Positions 1 through 9,356 of a stretch of 64,000 nt of DNA are shown here, piece by piece. The DNA comes from Vallitalea okinawensis (GTDB taxonomy: Bacteria > Bacillota > Clostridia > Lachnospirales > PQDH01). Position numbers and translations under genes: made by a program. Positions within the stretch are counted from its first letter, which is position 1, and every line of letters begins with the position of its first letter. The notes beneath the pieces were generated by a model. That model saw only the letters and a program-made list of their open reading frames with translations. It was not told the origin of the DNA and ran no database searches. Location of the stretch: NCBI RefSeq assembly GCF_002964605.1, contig NZ_PQDH01000007.1, positions 62,001 through 126,000 of the forward strand, in the 5' to 3' direction.

Positions 1-627
1 GTAAAAAACATTCTTTCCCTTACTTACTTCTTTAATTTTATCAGCTATTAATACTAAATCTTTTTGATCGAAGGTTTCTTTTAATATAATAGGTACAACT
101 GTTACATCATCAAAAAAATAATCAATATAATTCATGTGGATATTAATGGAATGTTCATCTTTGAAGATTTCGTAAGCCCCTTGATCTATCTCAGGACGTT
201 GCATCAACTCCATGATTATTTCTTCATCTGAAGACACTGTTCCAGAATAGGTACTAAAATTAAATAAGCCAACTTGACACCGCTCACCTCTCTTATAATG
301 ATTCGGTCCAATGATGAATATAACCTCCGGCTCATTGACTTTAGCTAGAGAGCTATAAAAGTCTGCCATCATATAGGATGCTATGTCGTGGTGGGGTAAA
401 ATTCCCCCCACCAAATGACTATCTGTTTCATAAGAAGATTGACGTGATACGGTTTTGTAAAAATTGTCGTGGGTTATAAAAGGTTTCGAATCAACGATCT
501 GAAAAATTGGTTTGGATACGGTAATGACTTCTTCCTCCAATACTAAGACTGTTTTTGTTAATAGGATACTTATTACCGCTAAGCAGAGTAACTTTCTAAC
601 GAATTTCCAAAATCTTTTGTTCATCAT
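1..627 (-). CDS. MEMO-family (AmmeMemoRadiSam system B-like) protein, membrane-anchored, partial
   Basis: The gene runs off the left edge; 209 codons are visible. Residues 9-29 form one hydrophobic segment, so the MEMO domain is probably exported and anchored. Seen: LPHH (residues 77-80), IIGPNH (105-110) and DEHSINIH (157-164). These match the conserved histidine motifs of MEMO1/AmmeMemoRadiSam system protein B, a family structurally related to class III extradiol dioxygenases. The second half, where another conserved His and Cys are expected, lies outside the window. The start (ATGATG, 627 or 624) is inside the end of the upstream alpha-2-macroglobulin gene, a 32-bp overlap that suggests translational coupling. 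The family is clear; the function is not. No radical-SAM or AMMECR1 partner is visible here. Confidence 0.8.
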   Translation of the reverse strand, partial: MMNKRFWKFVRKLLCLAVISILLTKTVLVLEEEVITVSKPIFQIVDSKPFITHDNFYKTVSRQSSYETDSHLVGGILPHHDIASYMMADFYSSLAKVNEPEVIFIIGPNHYKRGERCQVGLFNFSTYSGTVSSDEEIIMELMQRPEIDQGAYEIFKDEHSINIHMNYIDYFFDDVTVVPIILKETFDQKDLVLIADKIKEVSKGKNVFY

Positions 628-3600
628 AGGCCATCTCATTTCCAATACCTTCTTTAACCACGATATAATCAGCTGTATACGTACCCTTTGTAACAGCTAG
701 TGCATAATAGGTAAATGTTGCTGATCTGGTTTCTCCATTCTTCATATATCCATGAATATCTACTCCTCTACCAGCCGTCTTATAATAATCATAACTATTT
801 GAACTAGGTCCTTTATCAAAATAGCTTAGACCAGCTGGTAATAAATCGTTTATTTCTAGATATCTAAATGGCTTATCTGCAGTCACTTGAATAATAATTT
901 CAACACGATCTCCTACTTTAATTTGATTTTCTGAGATAGGTTTACCATCAACCTGATAGTTTCTTGTCACTGACAGATTATCGCTCTTACTTATATTTTC
1001 AACACTACCAATAAATTCACTAATAACTGTGATGTTACCTTCTATGTTCGTGAAAGCTATCTTCTCAGCTTCTTCTGGAAGTAGAGTCATTCTTAAACTA
1101 TCATTATAATCAAGGTTGACTTCTTTCATGATATCCTCTAATTTATATTGAAATGAGCTGACTTTTTTAGTGGGTTCTTTTTCTTCTAGGTATAGCATTT
1201 GGTATATTTGGGTTGGATAGTAATGATCCTTTCCCTTTTCCAGATAGGTATACATCTTATCTGCTTCCCCCATAAACCCTAATTTGATAGCTGCAATCAT
1301 CATGAGAGCTGTATACTCTCTAGGATACTGACCACCAAAATAAAGTTCTCCATTGCTCATCTCACCACTATTAGCAACCATTTCAGTGTATAGTTCCTTA
1401 GCTTTCATCAAATCTCCCAAATCAATAAGTGTTTCTAAAATGAATATCATTTCAAAACTTATGTCATCTGGTGAGACAATATTTGCCTCTAGTGCTTCAT
1501 AAGCCTCTAGTAAGACTGGCTCATCTAATAAAGCCAGTGCCCAAAGGCTAGCAAATTGTTCTTTAGATTCTGCATAAGCATTACTTTTTTCATAATTAAG
1601 TTTATTAACCATCTTTTCTTTCTTTTCTTCATCTTCCATGAACTTCTCAGATAAATCCGTCAGCAAAGCTGTTGCCGTTATATAGGGTGATGCACTTCCA
1701 TAAGTCATATCAGACAATATATCCGAAGCGAGGTACTCTTCATAATCATTGATAAACTCTAAGTCTAGATCCATTTGATAATGTTCATTTAAGTACTTTC
1801 CTGAACTATAGGCAGCTGCTAGATGATCACTTCTAGATGAATAACGCATATTATAAATAGCCATCAATTTAGAGTGATGATTTGCTGCTTCTCCATTGAA
1901 GAACGTAAGAGTCAGCGGATTATTGTTGGTGACAAAGTCCATTTCTTCATTGAGTAATTGTGTATCCATCATTTCAAAATAATGCATGGTTCCCTCAACT
2001 ACCTCAAATTCCTTCTGAATCGCATCCGTATACTCACCTGAACTAGATGTAACAGTTACCTGGTACTTTCCAGTCCCTCTTTTCCCTAACGGAATATATG
2101 CATATTCATTACCAACACTGCTAAACTCCATAGTCGATTGCTCACCAATATTATTCTCTAATAACACAGTATAGGTAATATCCATATTTGGAGTAACTTT
2201 AGTACCTGTCGTCTTTAACGTCATGTAAATATCATCACCATCAGTATATTGATCAAACAAAATAACATCTGTAAAATATGGTAACTTACAATTTATATGA
2301 GTGGTTGCTTTACCAGCTTTCCTATTAGAAGTTACTGCAGTTCCAGTAATTCGCCAGCTTGTTAGATTATCAGGTAGTTGAAAAACTACCTCCGCTTTTC
2401 CGAGTTCATTTGTTGTTACCGTATCAAAATAAGCCGTATTCTTGAAGTCTGAGCGTAAGTATGCATCATCTCCACCTCCACCTTTCTCAGCTCCATATCC
2501 CATATCACTTAGCAGATTTTTAGTCATCAATCTGTCTATAAGGATTCCATCATTATAGATAGGTGCATAGAGTTCACTTAAAGGTTCAAAATAATCCTCA
2601 TATAACGCAAAAAAGGCTTCATCCACTACACTTATATTGATATCGCTTTTTATGGGTTGATCTTTGCTATCCTTTACACTTAAAGTCAACTCAACCCTGT
2701 CTCCAGGTTGATATTCTGATTGATTGGTTTTTATCTGAATACTTAGTTCTTCTTCTTCTGTATTATAACGAATAAATTCATTCCATGGGTTGTAAATAAA
2801 ATGACCATCGTAGAATAATGTCATGATATAAGCATTGGGTATATAGGCTTCATTATACATAAATGTTGTATCCGTATCTTGTTCAAAATAATAATCAAGT
2901 AAGCCTTCACGACAAGTTAAAAACATTGTCATATTAGCAGCATTATCTTTAATTAACTGGTCTTTATATTTAACAGCTAACTCTACTTCCTCATTTAACT
3001 TATACGTATATTGATCTACTTCAACGGATAGATCGTAGAAATTGAGGATTTCATTCTCTCCAAATTTCTGCTCTGTCTTTTCATCCCATGAATATACTTC
3101 TTTTCGTATAAAGCGCCCCGCTTGATCATTTGTATCTAGTTGAAAACTGTAACTTCGCCCCTCCTTAGCTTTAGAATATATTAGGTTATAGTTACCATTT
3201 TCATCGGTTGTTGCTAACCAAGTATCCACGATATTACTACGCTTTATATACTCATAGCGATCATAAGTTACTTTGTAGATAGGATCATATCCCTGTCCCT
3301 TATATTCTTTATCATAATAAGTCTCTGTGACAGTAACATTGACCATTTGCTCCTCCGCAGGTCTTCCTTTATAGCTCTCCTCATCGTAAAGCTTGCCCTC
3401 AAAGTTACTTAAGTCAATGGTATTCACCTGTAAAGTCAAAGCGATTTCCTGATCAGACAAGTATTCTGCCTCTGCTTCAATCATTATATCCCTTGGAAAC
3501 AAAATTACACTATCGCTATGTGTTGTATAATATCTTTGCAATTCCGTATTTGTAAAGTTAAGGGTATAATAACTTGGTCTCCAATCATCAGTTTTCATAT

Positions 3601-5470
3601 AAGGAATTATAGTTTCCTCAACACTTCCTTGTTCATCACAGATTAAAGTCATTTCATCAGCACCCGAATTAAAGGAGTGGTAGGTTCTCATATTAATTTT
3701 TGCACCTGGTATAGGTGTTCCTTCAAAGTATGTTGTATTGGCTTCTACATCTATAGAATCCCCCATCATAATGAAATCTTCTGCTATATTAACATTCATC
3801 TTATATGTTGGCTTTTCAAACTGAGAAATAGTAACATATTCAGAGTTAATCTTTTCATCACCCTCAAAAATACTAATTTCAAGATAACCATAATTAAAAT
3901 CATTAATTTCGAATAGATTGGTGAAAGTGCCATTATCAGTAATATTAATCGGTTGCTCTTCTATAATTGCGTCATTGTGGATAATTTTGATTTGAGGATT
4001 ACTTAACTCCTGCCCATTTCTATTTTGCATATATCCATAGATATTGATGGTATCAGAAGGTAAATACGCTCTCCGATCAGTATATATAAATGTATCATAG
4101 GATCTATTAATGCTGTAATCATCCCAATAGTGGGTAGTATGATGTATCAGATCAATAATCAGCTCTTGGTCATGCTCACCCTTGACCTTTATAAAGTAAT
4201 TTTGATCTTTCTCTATATTATAATCTGAAATTAAGACACCATCTTCATTGGTTTCCCCCAAGGCAGTATCCTCTATGGATACACTCGCCCCTTTAACAGG
4301 CTGATGGGTTTCTGTATTGATCATCCAAATAAATACCTGCTCTTCAAAGAATGCAGTATAGCCTTCATAATCAGTGACTTGGATCATCTGATAGTCTCTT
4401 TCATCTGGGTCATCATATTCTATCAGATAATAGCCCTTAGATAAGTTGTTACTCAAAGGAATATAGTCATATGGTGCACCATCCATTACTACGAGTTCTC
4501 CTTTAAAAGAGCTAACATTGGTATATTCTACTTCATCAACTATAGCTTCAATGGATTGATTCAAATCACGATAATCATATAAAAACCCTAATCCATTAGC
4601 ATAATCTTCAGCACTTTTTAGTTTATAAATATTAATAGGTAAACTTAAATCTTTCTTTTCACTCAAGTGATAACCTTTTATAACTTGACCACCACTGACT
4701 GGGAATATATCACTATTGCCACTTAGTGCAAACTTTTGTTTTTTCTTATTCATTGTATTGAAAGAAAATGTATAATCCTCTTCTAATACTTCACCGTTAA
4801 CACTTAACCCTTCCTTAACTGTTATGCTATATTGAGTATCTGCTTTTAGATCTACATCGGGTAAGAATATAGCTTTGTTAGCCTTAAATTGAAAAGTTCC
4901 CTCAATTTTTGGTGAAATAATAAAATAATCGCTCATCTCTTCACTACAATCTTTCGTGAAAACAATCTCTATTCCAGTATTGACTGGAACATCATAACCA
5001 TTATTTTGTGGAAAGGTTGAAGCAATACCAAATTCCTTTTGCGTCTGAAAAGCCCATCCCAGCTCTTCTTTGTCGCTAGCATATTTTAGCTTGATTATAG
5101 AGTTTGGTTCAAGTGGTTCTGCCAGAGATAATATGTATTCGTTGTTCTCTTCTTGTTTTATAGAATATGTACAGGCTGGTTCAATCGATAGTTTACTTTC
5201 CAAACCATCTATTTTCATCTCACGAGATGTCTTTAGCCTAAAATCTGTATGAATATCAATGCCATAAGTCTTATGATTAAGTGGTATTACATCTATAATT
5301 TCACCTTTTTCATGCTCTGGTATAACTTGTTCTTCAATGCTCTTCTTCGTTGTCTGGATTTCCTGTGTTGGTTCTTTTTTTAGTCTTGAGAAATAGTAGT
5401 TTACTCCCATGACTAGACATAGTAAAACAAGGGCACATGTAACCGCCCATAGAATCCACTTTTTATTCAT
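596..5470 (-). CDS. Alpha-2-macroglobulin family protein (MG2/A2M domains), membrane-anchored
   Basis: 1624 aa. Residues 5-27 are a single membrane anchor. Ig-like SbsA-type domains follow (about 60-240), then macroglobulin domains, an MG2 domain starting near residue 460 (FIYTDRRAYLPSD) and the A2M core near residue 1030 (LPDNLTSWRITG). After that comes an alpha-helical toroid region (about 1200-1480) and a C-terminal beta domain. Bacterial A2M proteins are thought to trap attacking proteases. At the point where thioester-type members carry CxEQ (about residue 1210) this protein reads YSSRSDHLAAAYSS, so the thioester appears absent, as in some other bacterial members. It starts with ATG behind AAGGAG, has its own promoter, and is followed by the overlapping MEMO gene. 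Bacterial A2M genes are often beside penicillin-binding protein 1C; that partner is not seen here. Confidence 0.88.
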   Translation of the reverse strand: MNKKWILWAVTCALVLLCLVMGVNYYFSRLKKEPTQEIQTTKKSIEEQVIPEHEKGEIIDVIPLNHKTYGIDIHTDFRLKTSREMKIDGLESKLSIEPACTYSIKQEENNEYILSLAEPLEPNSIIKLKYASDKEELGWAFQTQKEFGIASTFPQNNGYDVPVNTGIEIVFTKDCSEEMSDYFIISPKIEGTFQFKANKAIFLPDVDLKADTQYSITVKEGLSVNGEVLEEDYTFSFNTMNKKKQKFALSGNSDIFPVSGGQVIKGYHLSEKKDLSLPINIYKLKSAEDYANGLGFLYDYRDLNQSIEAIVDEVEYTNVSSFKGELVVMDGAPYDYIPLSNNLSKGYYLIEYDDPDERDYQMIQVTDYEGYTAFFEEQVFIWMINTETHQPVKGASVSIEDTALGETNEDGVLISDYNIEKDQNYFIKVKGEHDQELIIDLIHHTTHYWDDYSINRSYDTFIYTDRRAYLPSDTINIYGYMQNRNGQELSNPQIKIIHNDAIIEEQPINITDNGTFTNLFEINDFNYGYLEISIFEGDEKINSEYVTISQFEKPTYKMNVNIAEDFIMMGDSIDVEANTTYFEGTPIPGAKINMRTYHSFNSGADEMTLICDEQGSVEETIIPYMKTDDWRPSYYTLNFTNTELQRYYTTHSDSVILFPRDIMIEAEAEYLSDQEIALTLQVNTIDLSNFEGKLYDEESYKGRPAEEQMVNVTVTETYYDKEYKGQGYDPIYKVTYDRYEYIKRSNIVDTWLATTDENGNYNLIYSKAKEGRSYSFQLDTNDQAGRFIRKEVYSWDEKTEQKFGENEILNFYDLSVEVDQYTYKLNEEVELAVKYKDQLIKDNAANMTMFLTCREGLLDYYFEQDTDTTFMYNEAYIPNAYIMTLFYDGHFIYNPWNEFIRYNTEEEELSIQIKTNQSEYQPGDRVELTLSVKDSKDQPIKSDINISVVDEAFFALYEDYFEPLSELYAPIYNDGILIDRLMTKNLLSDMGYGAEKGGGGDDAYLRSDFKNTAYFDTVTTNELGKAEVVFQLPDNLTSWRITGTAVTSNRKAGKATTHINCKLPYFTDVILFDQYTDGDDIYMTLKTTGTKVTPNMDITYTVLLENNIGEQSTMEFSSVGNEYAYIPLGKRGTGKYQVTVTSSSGEYTDAIQKEFEVVEGTMHYFEMMDTQLLNEEMDFVTNNNPLTLTFFNGEAANHHSKLMAIYNMRYSSRSDHLAAAYSSGKYLNEHYQMDLDLEFINDYEEYLASDILSDMTYGSASPYITATALLTDLSEKFMEDEEKKEKMVNKLNYEKSNAYAESKEQFASLWALALLDEPVLLEAYEALEANIVSPDDISFEMIFILETLIDLGDLMKAKELYTEMVANSGEMSNGELYFGGQYPREYTALMMIAAIKLGFMGEADKMYTYLEKGKDHYYPTQIYQMLYLEEKEPTKKVSSFQYKLEDIMKEVNLDYNDSLRMTLLPEEAEKIAFTNIEGNITVISEFIGSVENISKSDNLSVTRNYQVDGKPISENQIKVGDRVEIIIQVTADKPFRYLEINDLLPAGLSYFDKGPSSNSYDYYKTAGRGVDIHGYMKNGETRSATFTYYALAVTKGTYTADYIVVKEGIGNEMAYDEQKILEIR

Positions 5471-5510
5471 GTTCCATCACAGCTCCTTTTCGTATTAACT
5501 CCCTACATTC

Positions 5511-5538
5511 ATTATAATACAATTATAGAGGATGTAAA
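5511..5538 (-). promoter_or_regulatory. Promoter of the A2M-MEMO operon
   Basis: On the minus strand TTTACA (5538-5533) is followed after 16 nt by a perfect TATAAT (5516-5511). It lies about 40 nt upstream of the A2M start and just after the terminator of the preceding gene. Called from sequence only. Confidence 0.6.
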
Positions 5539-5551
5539 GGAATTTAAATCC

Positions 5552-5595
5552 AAAAAAGTTATTAACATGTTTTGCTGAACTAGTTAATAACTTTT
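5552..5595 (-). terminator. Terminator after the 182-aa gene
   Basis: A perfect 13-bp stem (AAAAGTTATTAAC, 5554-5566, with its complement at 5583-5595) encloses a 16-nt loop and ends in a T-run on the minus strand. It separates the 182-aa gene from the A2M operon. Confidence 0.7.
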
Positions 5596-5612
5596 ACCCA
5601 TCTCTCTTTCAT

Positions 5613-6161
5613 TTAATTTTCTAACTTAATGGATGTCCGAAAAACATGAAAATTTTTAGAATCATAGATATAGTCTTGAAACTTGTCGCTTTCTGGAAAA
5701 TTAAGAGCATAAGATAGGGTTAGATAGTCCTTTAACTCGTCAAAGGAAAGAAGTGGATTGACGCCAATGATTAGATCAGAATGGCTTAGATAGTCACAAA
5801 AAAACTGCCAGTCAATTGCATCACCCTCTATTTGACAAATGAGTATATAGGCTATGTCCCTTGTTCCATTTTTGTTACCTATATCGATACCATAAATACT
5901 CTTTTTTCTATTCGAAACTGTAGGCATTTTTATGAAAGGTAAATTTCGTTTTGCTAATGCATCAGCTAAACCATTAATGATACTAACTGCCTCCTTATCT
6001 GTATCCATTAAATTAGTTTCAATACTGATGACTAAGTTCTTTTGTTGACTGTATTTTTTTAATATATTATATCTAAATTCAATTTTATTCAGTTCATTAT
6101 TGTAGTCTATCTTTAGCTCATTGGATTGCTTATTCCCAAATATTTTTTCAAATAGTTTCAC
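5613..6161 (-). CDS. Hypothetical protein, 182 aa
   Basis: I do not recognise this protein. It starts with GTG behind AAGGG. It is soluble, with no signal peptide or membrane segment. The charged N-terminus (MKLFEKIFGNKQ) resembles a short amphipathic helix. The middle has alternating beta-type strands (LVISIETNLMDTDKEA, IAYILICQIEG) and acidic turns, and the C-terminus contains SHSDLIIGVNPLLSF. It sits between the three binding-protein genes and the A2M operon, with a strong terminator just after it, so it may be the last gene of the binding-protein transcript. A cytoplasmic location is inferred only from the lack of export signals. Confidence 0.6.
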   Translation of the reverse strand: MKLFEKIFGNKQSNELKIDYNNELNKIEFRYNILKKYSQQKNLVISIETNLMDTDKEAVSIINGLADALAKRNLPFIKMPTVSNRKKSIYGIDIGNKNGTRDIAYILICQIEGDAIDWQFFCDYLSHSDLIIGVNPLLSFDELKDYLTLSYALNFPESDKFQDYIYDSKNFHVFRTSIKLEN

Positions 6162-6237
6162 AATATCCCTTCTTTACTAGTTTTATAAATCCTTAAATTT
6201 ATAATAGCATACTCCTACCTTAGTAACAATTACTTTA

Positions 6238-7125
6238 TTAGTCAATGAGTCCTTTGGATATTAGAAATACCCTAGCTGCTTCTCTAGCATCCATCTCACC
6301 ATTTTCAACGATATAATTAAGTTGGCTCATTTCTTCATTGCTGATTTGCCCACCAAGCTTATTAAAGACTTCTTCTAATTCAGGGTGTTTCTCTAATGTA
6401 TCCATTCGTATAATCGTAGCCGCTTCATAAGGTGGAAAGTAATGTTGATCATCATCTAATAAATAAAGATCATATTCTTCAAGCAACCCATCTGTTGAAA
6501 AAACTTCTAATATATCTACATCCCCTTCGTTGATTGCGTCATATTTTCTCTCAATATCAAGAACCTTATCCTCTTTAAATTGAAAATCGTATTTTTCCAC
6601 TAACCCCGGATAACCATCTTCTCTAACATAAAATCTATCTTCTGCTCCAAATATTAGAGGATTTCCTTTCAGAGCTAAATCCGAATATGTATAGATGCCC
6701 ATATCTTTTACATCTTGATTTCTCATAGCTAATCCATAGGTATTATTAAATCCATAACGATCTAACCAGCGTATATCCAGCTCTTCTAGGGAAGCTTTCT
6801 TTAATTGTTGATAAAGTATGTTGGGTTGATAGATAAATGGACGACCTAATTCCACAGACCATCCAGTCCCTGTGTAAGCCGGGTATAAATCTACTTCCCC
6901 ATCAGTGATAGGTATAAGGACTGTGCTATACCCAAATCTTTGTTCTACCTCTAAATCAGTATATTCCTCTACGAGTAAAGTAAGCATTTCACCTAAAATA
7001 TACTGTTCTGTATAATCTCTTGCACCTATTACAATAGTATCTTCCTGAGATTGTACATGAAAACTAAAGGTTATCAACATTATTATGCTAATCACACTTA
7101 CCACTATTAATATTTCTTTCTTCAT
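6238..7125 (-). CDS. Glycine betaine/choline-type (OpuAC/ProX) substrate-binding protein, copy 1
   Basis: 295 aa. Residues 5-24 are hydrophobic and no lipobox cysteine follows, so it is either held by an uncleaved anchor or secreted. The body is an OpuAC-type periplasmic-binding fold: YTEQYILGE (38-46) and DLYPAYTGTGW (79-89) are the usual motifs around the ligand pocket of osmoprotectant-binding proteins, and the C-terminal lobe has YFPPYEAATIIR. Family members bind quaternary amines such as betaine, carnitine or choline; the ligand here is not known. It is the last of three tandem paralogues. No OpuA/OpuC ATPase or permease lies within at least 6 kb on either side. It starts with ATG behind AGGAAG. 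Confidence 0.82.
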   Translation of the reverse strand: MKKEILIVVSVISIIMLITFSFHVQSQEDTIVIGARDYTEQYILGEMLTLLVEEYTDLEVEQRFGYSTVLIPITDGEVDLYPAYTGTGWSVELGRPFIYQPNILYQQLKKASLEELDIRWLDRYGFNNTYGLAMRNQDVKDMGIYTYSDLALKGNPLIFGAEDRFYVREDGYPGLVEKYDFQFKEDKVLDIERKYDAINEGDVDILEVFSTDGLLEEYDLYLLDDDQHYFPPYEAATIIRMDTLEKHPELEEVFNKLGGQISNEEMSQLNYIVENGEMDAREAARVFLISKGLID

Positions 7126-7202
7126 ACTATACCACTTCCTGCTTCACAAGATCCTGCTCAATTTCATTCTGACATGTCCATTAATTCTAATGCTGGTATA
7201 AT

Positions 7203-8099
7203 TTATTCAATAAGACCTTTTGAAACTAAATATAATCTTGCTGCTTCTCTAGGCTCCATCTCACTATTTTCAACAAGATAATTTAGCCTAGACATTTCTT
7301 CATTATTAATCTGTCCACCTAATTTATTCAGCACTTCTCTAAGCTCAGGATGCTCACGAAGGGTATCACCTCTGATAATTGTTGCAGCTTGATAGGGCAA
7401 AAAGAAATGTTGGTCATCATAGAGTACATAAAGATCATACTCATTTAATAAACCATCCGTTGTAAAGATATCGATAACATCAACTTCTCCTTGATCAATA
7501 GCTTCGTATTTCTCCCCTATCTCAAACACTAGCTTATCTTTAAAATTAAACCCATATTTTTTTGCCAAACCAGGATAACCATCTTCTCTAATATAGAAAT
7601 TACGCTCAGCACCTAAAGTGAAGGGTTTAGCTTTTAATGCTAAATCCGAATTTGTAAATATTCCTTCTTCCAAAGCTTGATCATTTCTCATGGCTAATCC
7701 ATATGTATTATTAAAACCATAACGATCTAACCAAACTACATCAAAATCTTCATCGTATACCCTCTTAACTTCTTGATATAAGACATCTGGTTGGTAGATA
7801 AATGGCTCATCCAATATGACCACCCATCCTGTACTTGTATATTCTGGATAAAGGTCGATTTCCCCTTTTAGTAAAGGTTCATGTATGTCTGGAATACTAT
7901 AACCAAATTTTTGCTCTACATCTAAATCCGTATACTCTTCTATAAGAAGAGTGATCATTTCACCAAGTATATACTGCTCTGTGAAGTTCTTCGTACCTAC
8001 TATTATCTTATTATTCTGGGATCTAGCGTGTAATGTAAAAGCTATTATACCTATTGCTAAACAGACGGTAGTAATGGCTATTAATACTTTTTTAGACAC
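7203..8099 (-). CDS. Glycine betaine/choline-type (OpuAC/ProX) substrate-binding protein, copy 2
   Basis: About 298 aa and the middle of the three tandem paralogues. The GTG at 8099 is preferred because it has GGGAGG 8 nt upstream; the ATG at 8117 lies before that ribosome site. The N-terminal hydrophobic segment lacks a lipobox Cys. Motifs NFTEQYILGE and DLYPEYTSTGW are present. It differs from copies 1 and 3 at binding-loop positions (EYTSTGW versus AYTGTGW and EYTGTAW), and in the late lobe it has FLPYQAATIIR where the others have FPPYEAAT. The copies may therefore bind different ligands (inference). The 77-bp gap to copy 1 holds no clear terminator. Confidence 0.82.
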   Translation of the reverse strand: MSKKVLIAITTVCLAIGIIAFTLHARSQNNKIIVGTKNFTEQYILGEMITLLIEEYTDLDVEQKFGYSIPDIHEPLLKGEIDLYPEYTSTGWVVILDEPFIYQPDVLYQEVKRVYDEDFDVVWLDRYGFNNTYGLAMRNDQALEEGIFTNSDLALKAKPFTLGAERNFYIREDGYPGLAKKYGFNFKDKLVFEIGEKYEAIDQGEVDVIDIFTTDGLLNEYDLYVLYDDQHFFLPYQAATIIRGDTLREHPELREVLNKLGGQINNEEMSRLNYLVENSEMEPREAARLYLVSKGLIE

Positions 8100-8212
8100 A
8101 ACATTCACCTCCCTCATCTATAATTATTTTCAGCTATTGAAGTACATATTGCATAACCTCTATAGTCCATAGAGACATTGAAAGTTTATTATGTTATCAT
8201 AGGCTTCTAATT

Positions 8213-9109
8213 TTAACTAATAAGGTTTTTCGATGTTAAGTATAGTCGTGCAACCTCTTCTGGACTCATACCTGAGTTTTCTACAAGATAGTTTAAGTGA
8301 GCCATTTCTTCGTTATTGATTTGCCCGCCAAGTTTATTCAAAATCTCTTCTAATTCAGGATGTTCTTCTAATATATCCATTCTAATAACAGTTGCGGCTT
8401 CATAGGGTGGGAAGTAATTTTGATCATCGATTAATAAGAGAATATTATATTGTTCCAAATCCCCATCAGTGGAAAAGACATCAATAACATCTACTTCTCC
8501 TGTTTCTAAAGCTTCATATTTTTTATCTATATCTAAAACTTTTTCATCTTTAAACTGGAAACCATATTTTTCAACCAACCCAGGGTATGCATCTTGTAAA
8601 AGATAAAAGCTTCGTTCAGCACCTAAAGTCAATGGCCTACTTTTTAGGGCAAGGTCAGAGTATGTATAAATACCTTCTTCAGTAGCCTGTGCCTCTTTCA
8701 TCCCTAACCCATAAGTATTATTAAAGCCGTAACGATCCAACCATAAAGCATTGAAATCCTCTTCATAGACTTTTTTAACTTCTTGGTACAATATGTCTGG
8801 TTGATAGATAAGAGGTTCTTCTAGTATTCCTCCCCACGCTGTACCTGTATATTCTGGATACATGTCGATTTCACCTTCCATGAAAGGTTGATGTACATCC
8901 TCTATACTGTACCCAAATTTCTTCTCAACATTCAAATCCGTATACTCTTCTATAAGTAAAGCAAGCATCTCTCCCAGAATATATTGCTCAGTGAAATTCT
9001 GTGCACCTACAACAACAGTATTTTCATCTGGCGAAGTTTGCATCGTGAATCCTACTATTATTCCAATAATCAAACTGATAACTATGGCGGATACAATCAT
9101 TTTCTTCAC
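8213..9109 (-). CDS. Glycine betaine/choline-type (OpuAC/ProX) substrate-binding protein, copy 3
   Basis: 298 aa and the first gene of the tandem array in the direction of transcription. It starts with GTG at 9109 behind a strong GGGAGGGAG site. One N-terminal hydrophobic segment (4-22) has no lipobox cysteine. NFTEQYILGE and DMYPEYTGTAW mark the OpuAC fold; EYTGTAW is the commonest form of the motif in the family. It faces pdxS divergently across about 250 bp. With copies 1 and 2 it forms a set of extracytoplasmic binding proteins that either serve a transporter encoded elsewhere or act as sensors or scavengers. Confidence 0.82.
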   Translation of the reverse strand: MKKMIVSAIVISLIIGIIVGFTMQTSPDENTVVVGAQNFTEQYILGEMLALLIEEYTDLNVEKKFGYSIEDVHQPFMEGEIDMYPEYTGTAWGGILEEPLIYQPDILYQEVKKVYEEDFNALWLDRYGFNNTYGLGMKEAQATEEGIYTYSDLALKSRPLTLGAERSFYLLQDAYPGLVEKYGFQFKDEKVLDIDKKYEALETGEVDVIDVFSTDGDLEQYNILLLIDDQNYFPPYEAATVIRMDILEEHPELEEILNKLGGQINNEEMAHLNYLVENSGMSPEEVARLYLTSKNLIS

Positions 9110-9356
9110 CAGAATCTCCCTCCCTATTTAACTAGTAATCACTCCAACCTAGCTGGTTATAGAACATTCTAAGTTATGATCCTAAAAGCACCTTATTATA
9201 AGTTATGATAGAAATACAATGCTTATAACTATTCAGTGACTAACATCACTTTTTTCAATGCTGACCTTCTTTAAAAATTATCAACTGGATATTTACCTAA
9301 TAAATACATAAATGTTAGAGTAATAAGAAAAGCAACTCAATAAGGAGGGTTTAAGA

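Noticed and set aside
9170-9209. Direct repeat TAAGTTATGAT twice, 29 bp apart, between copy 3 of the binding proteins and pdxS
   Set aside because: Short and AT-rich; no link to a promoter of either gene could be shown.
9110-9356. Riboswitch or T-box leader for pdxS
   Set aside because: No stable stem or terminator/antiterminator arrangement was seen.
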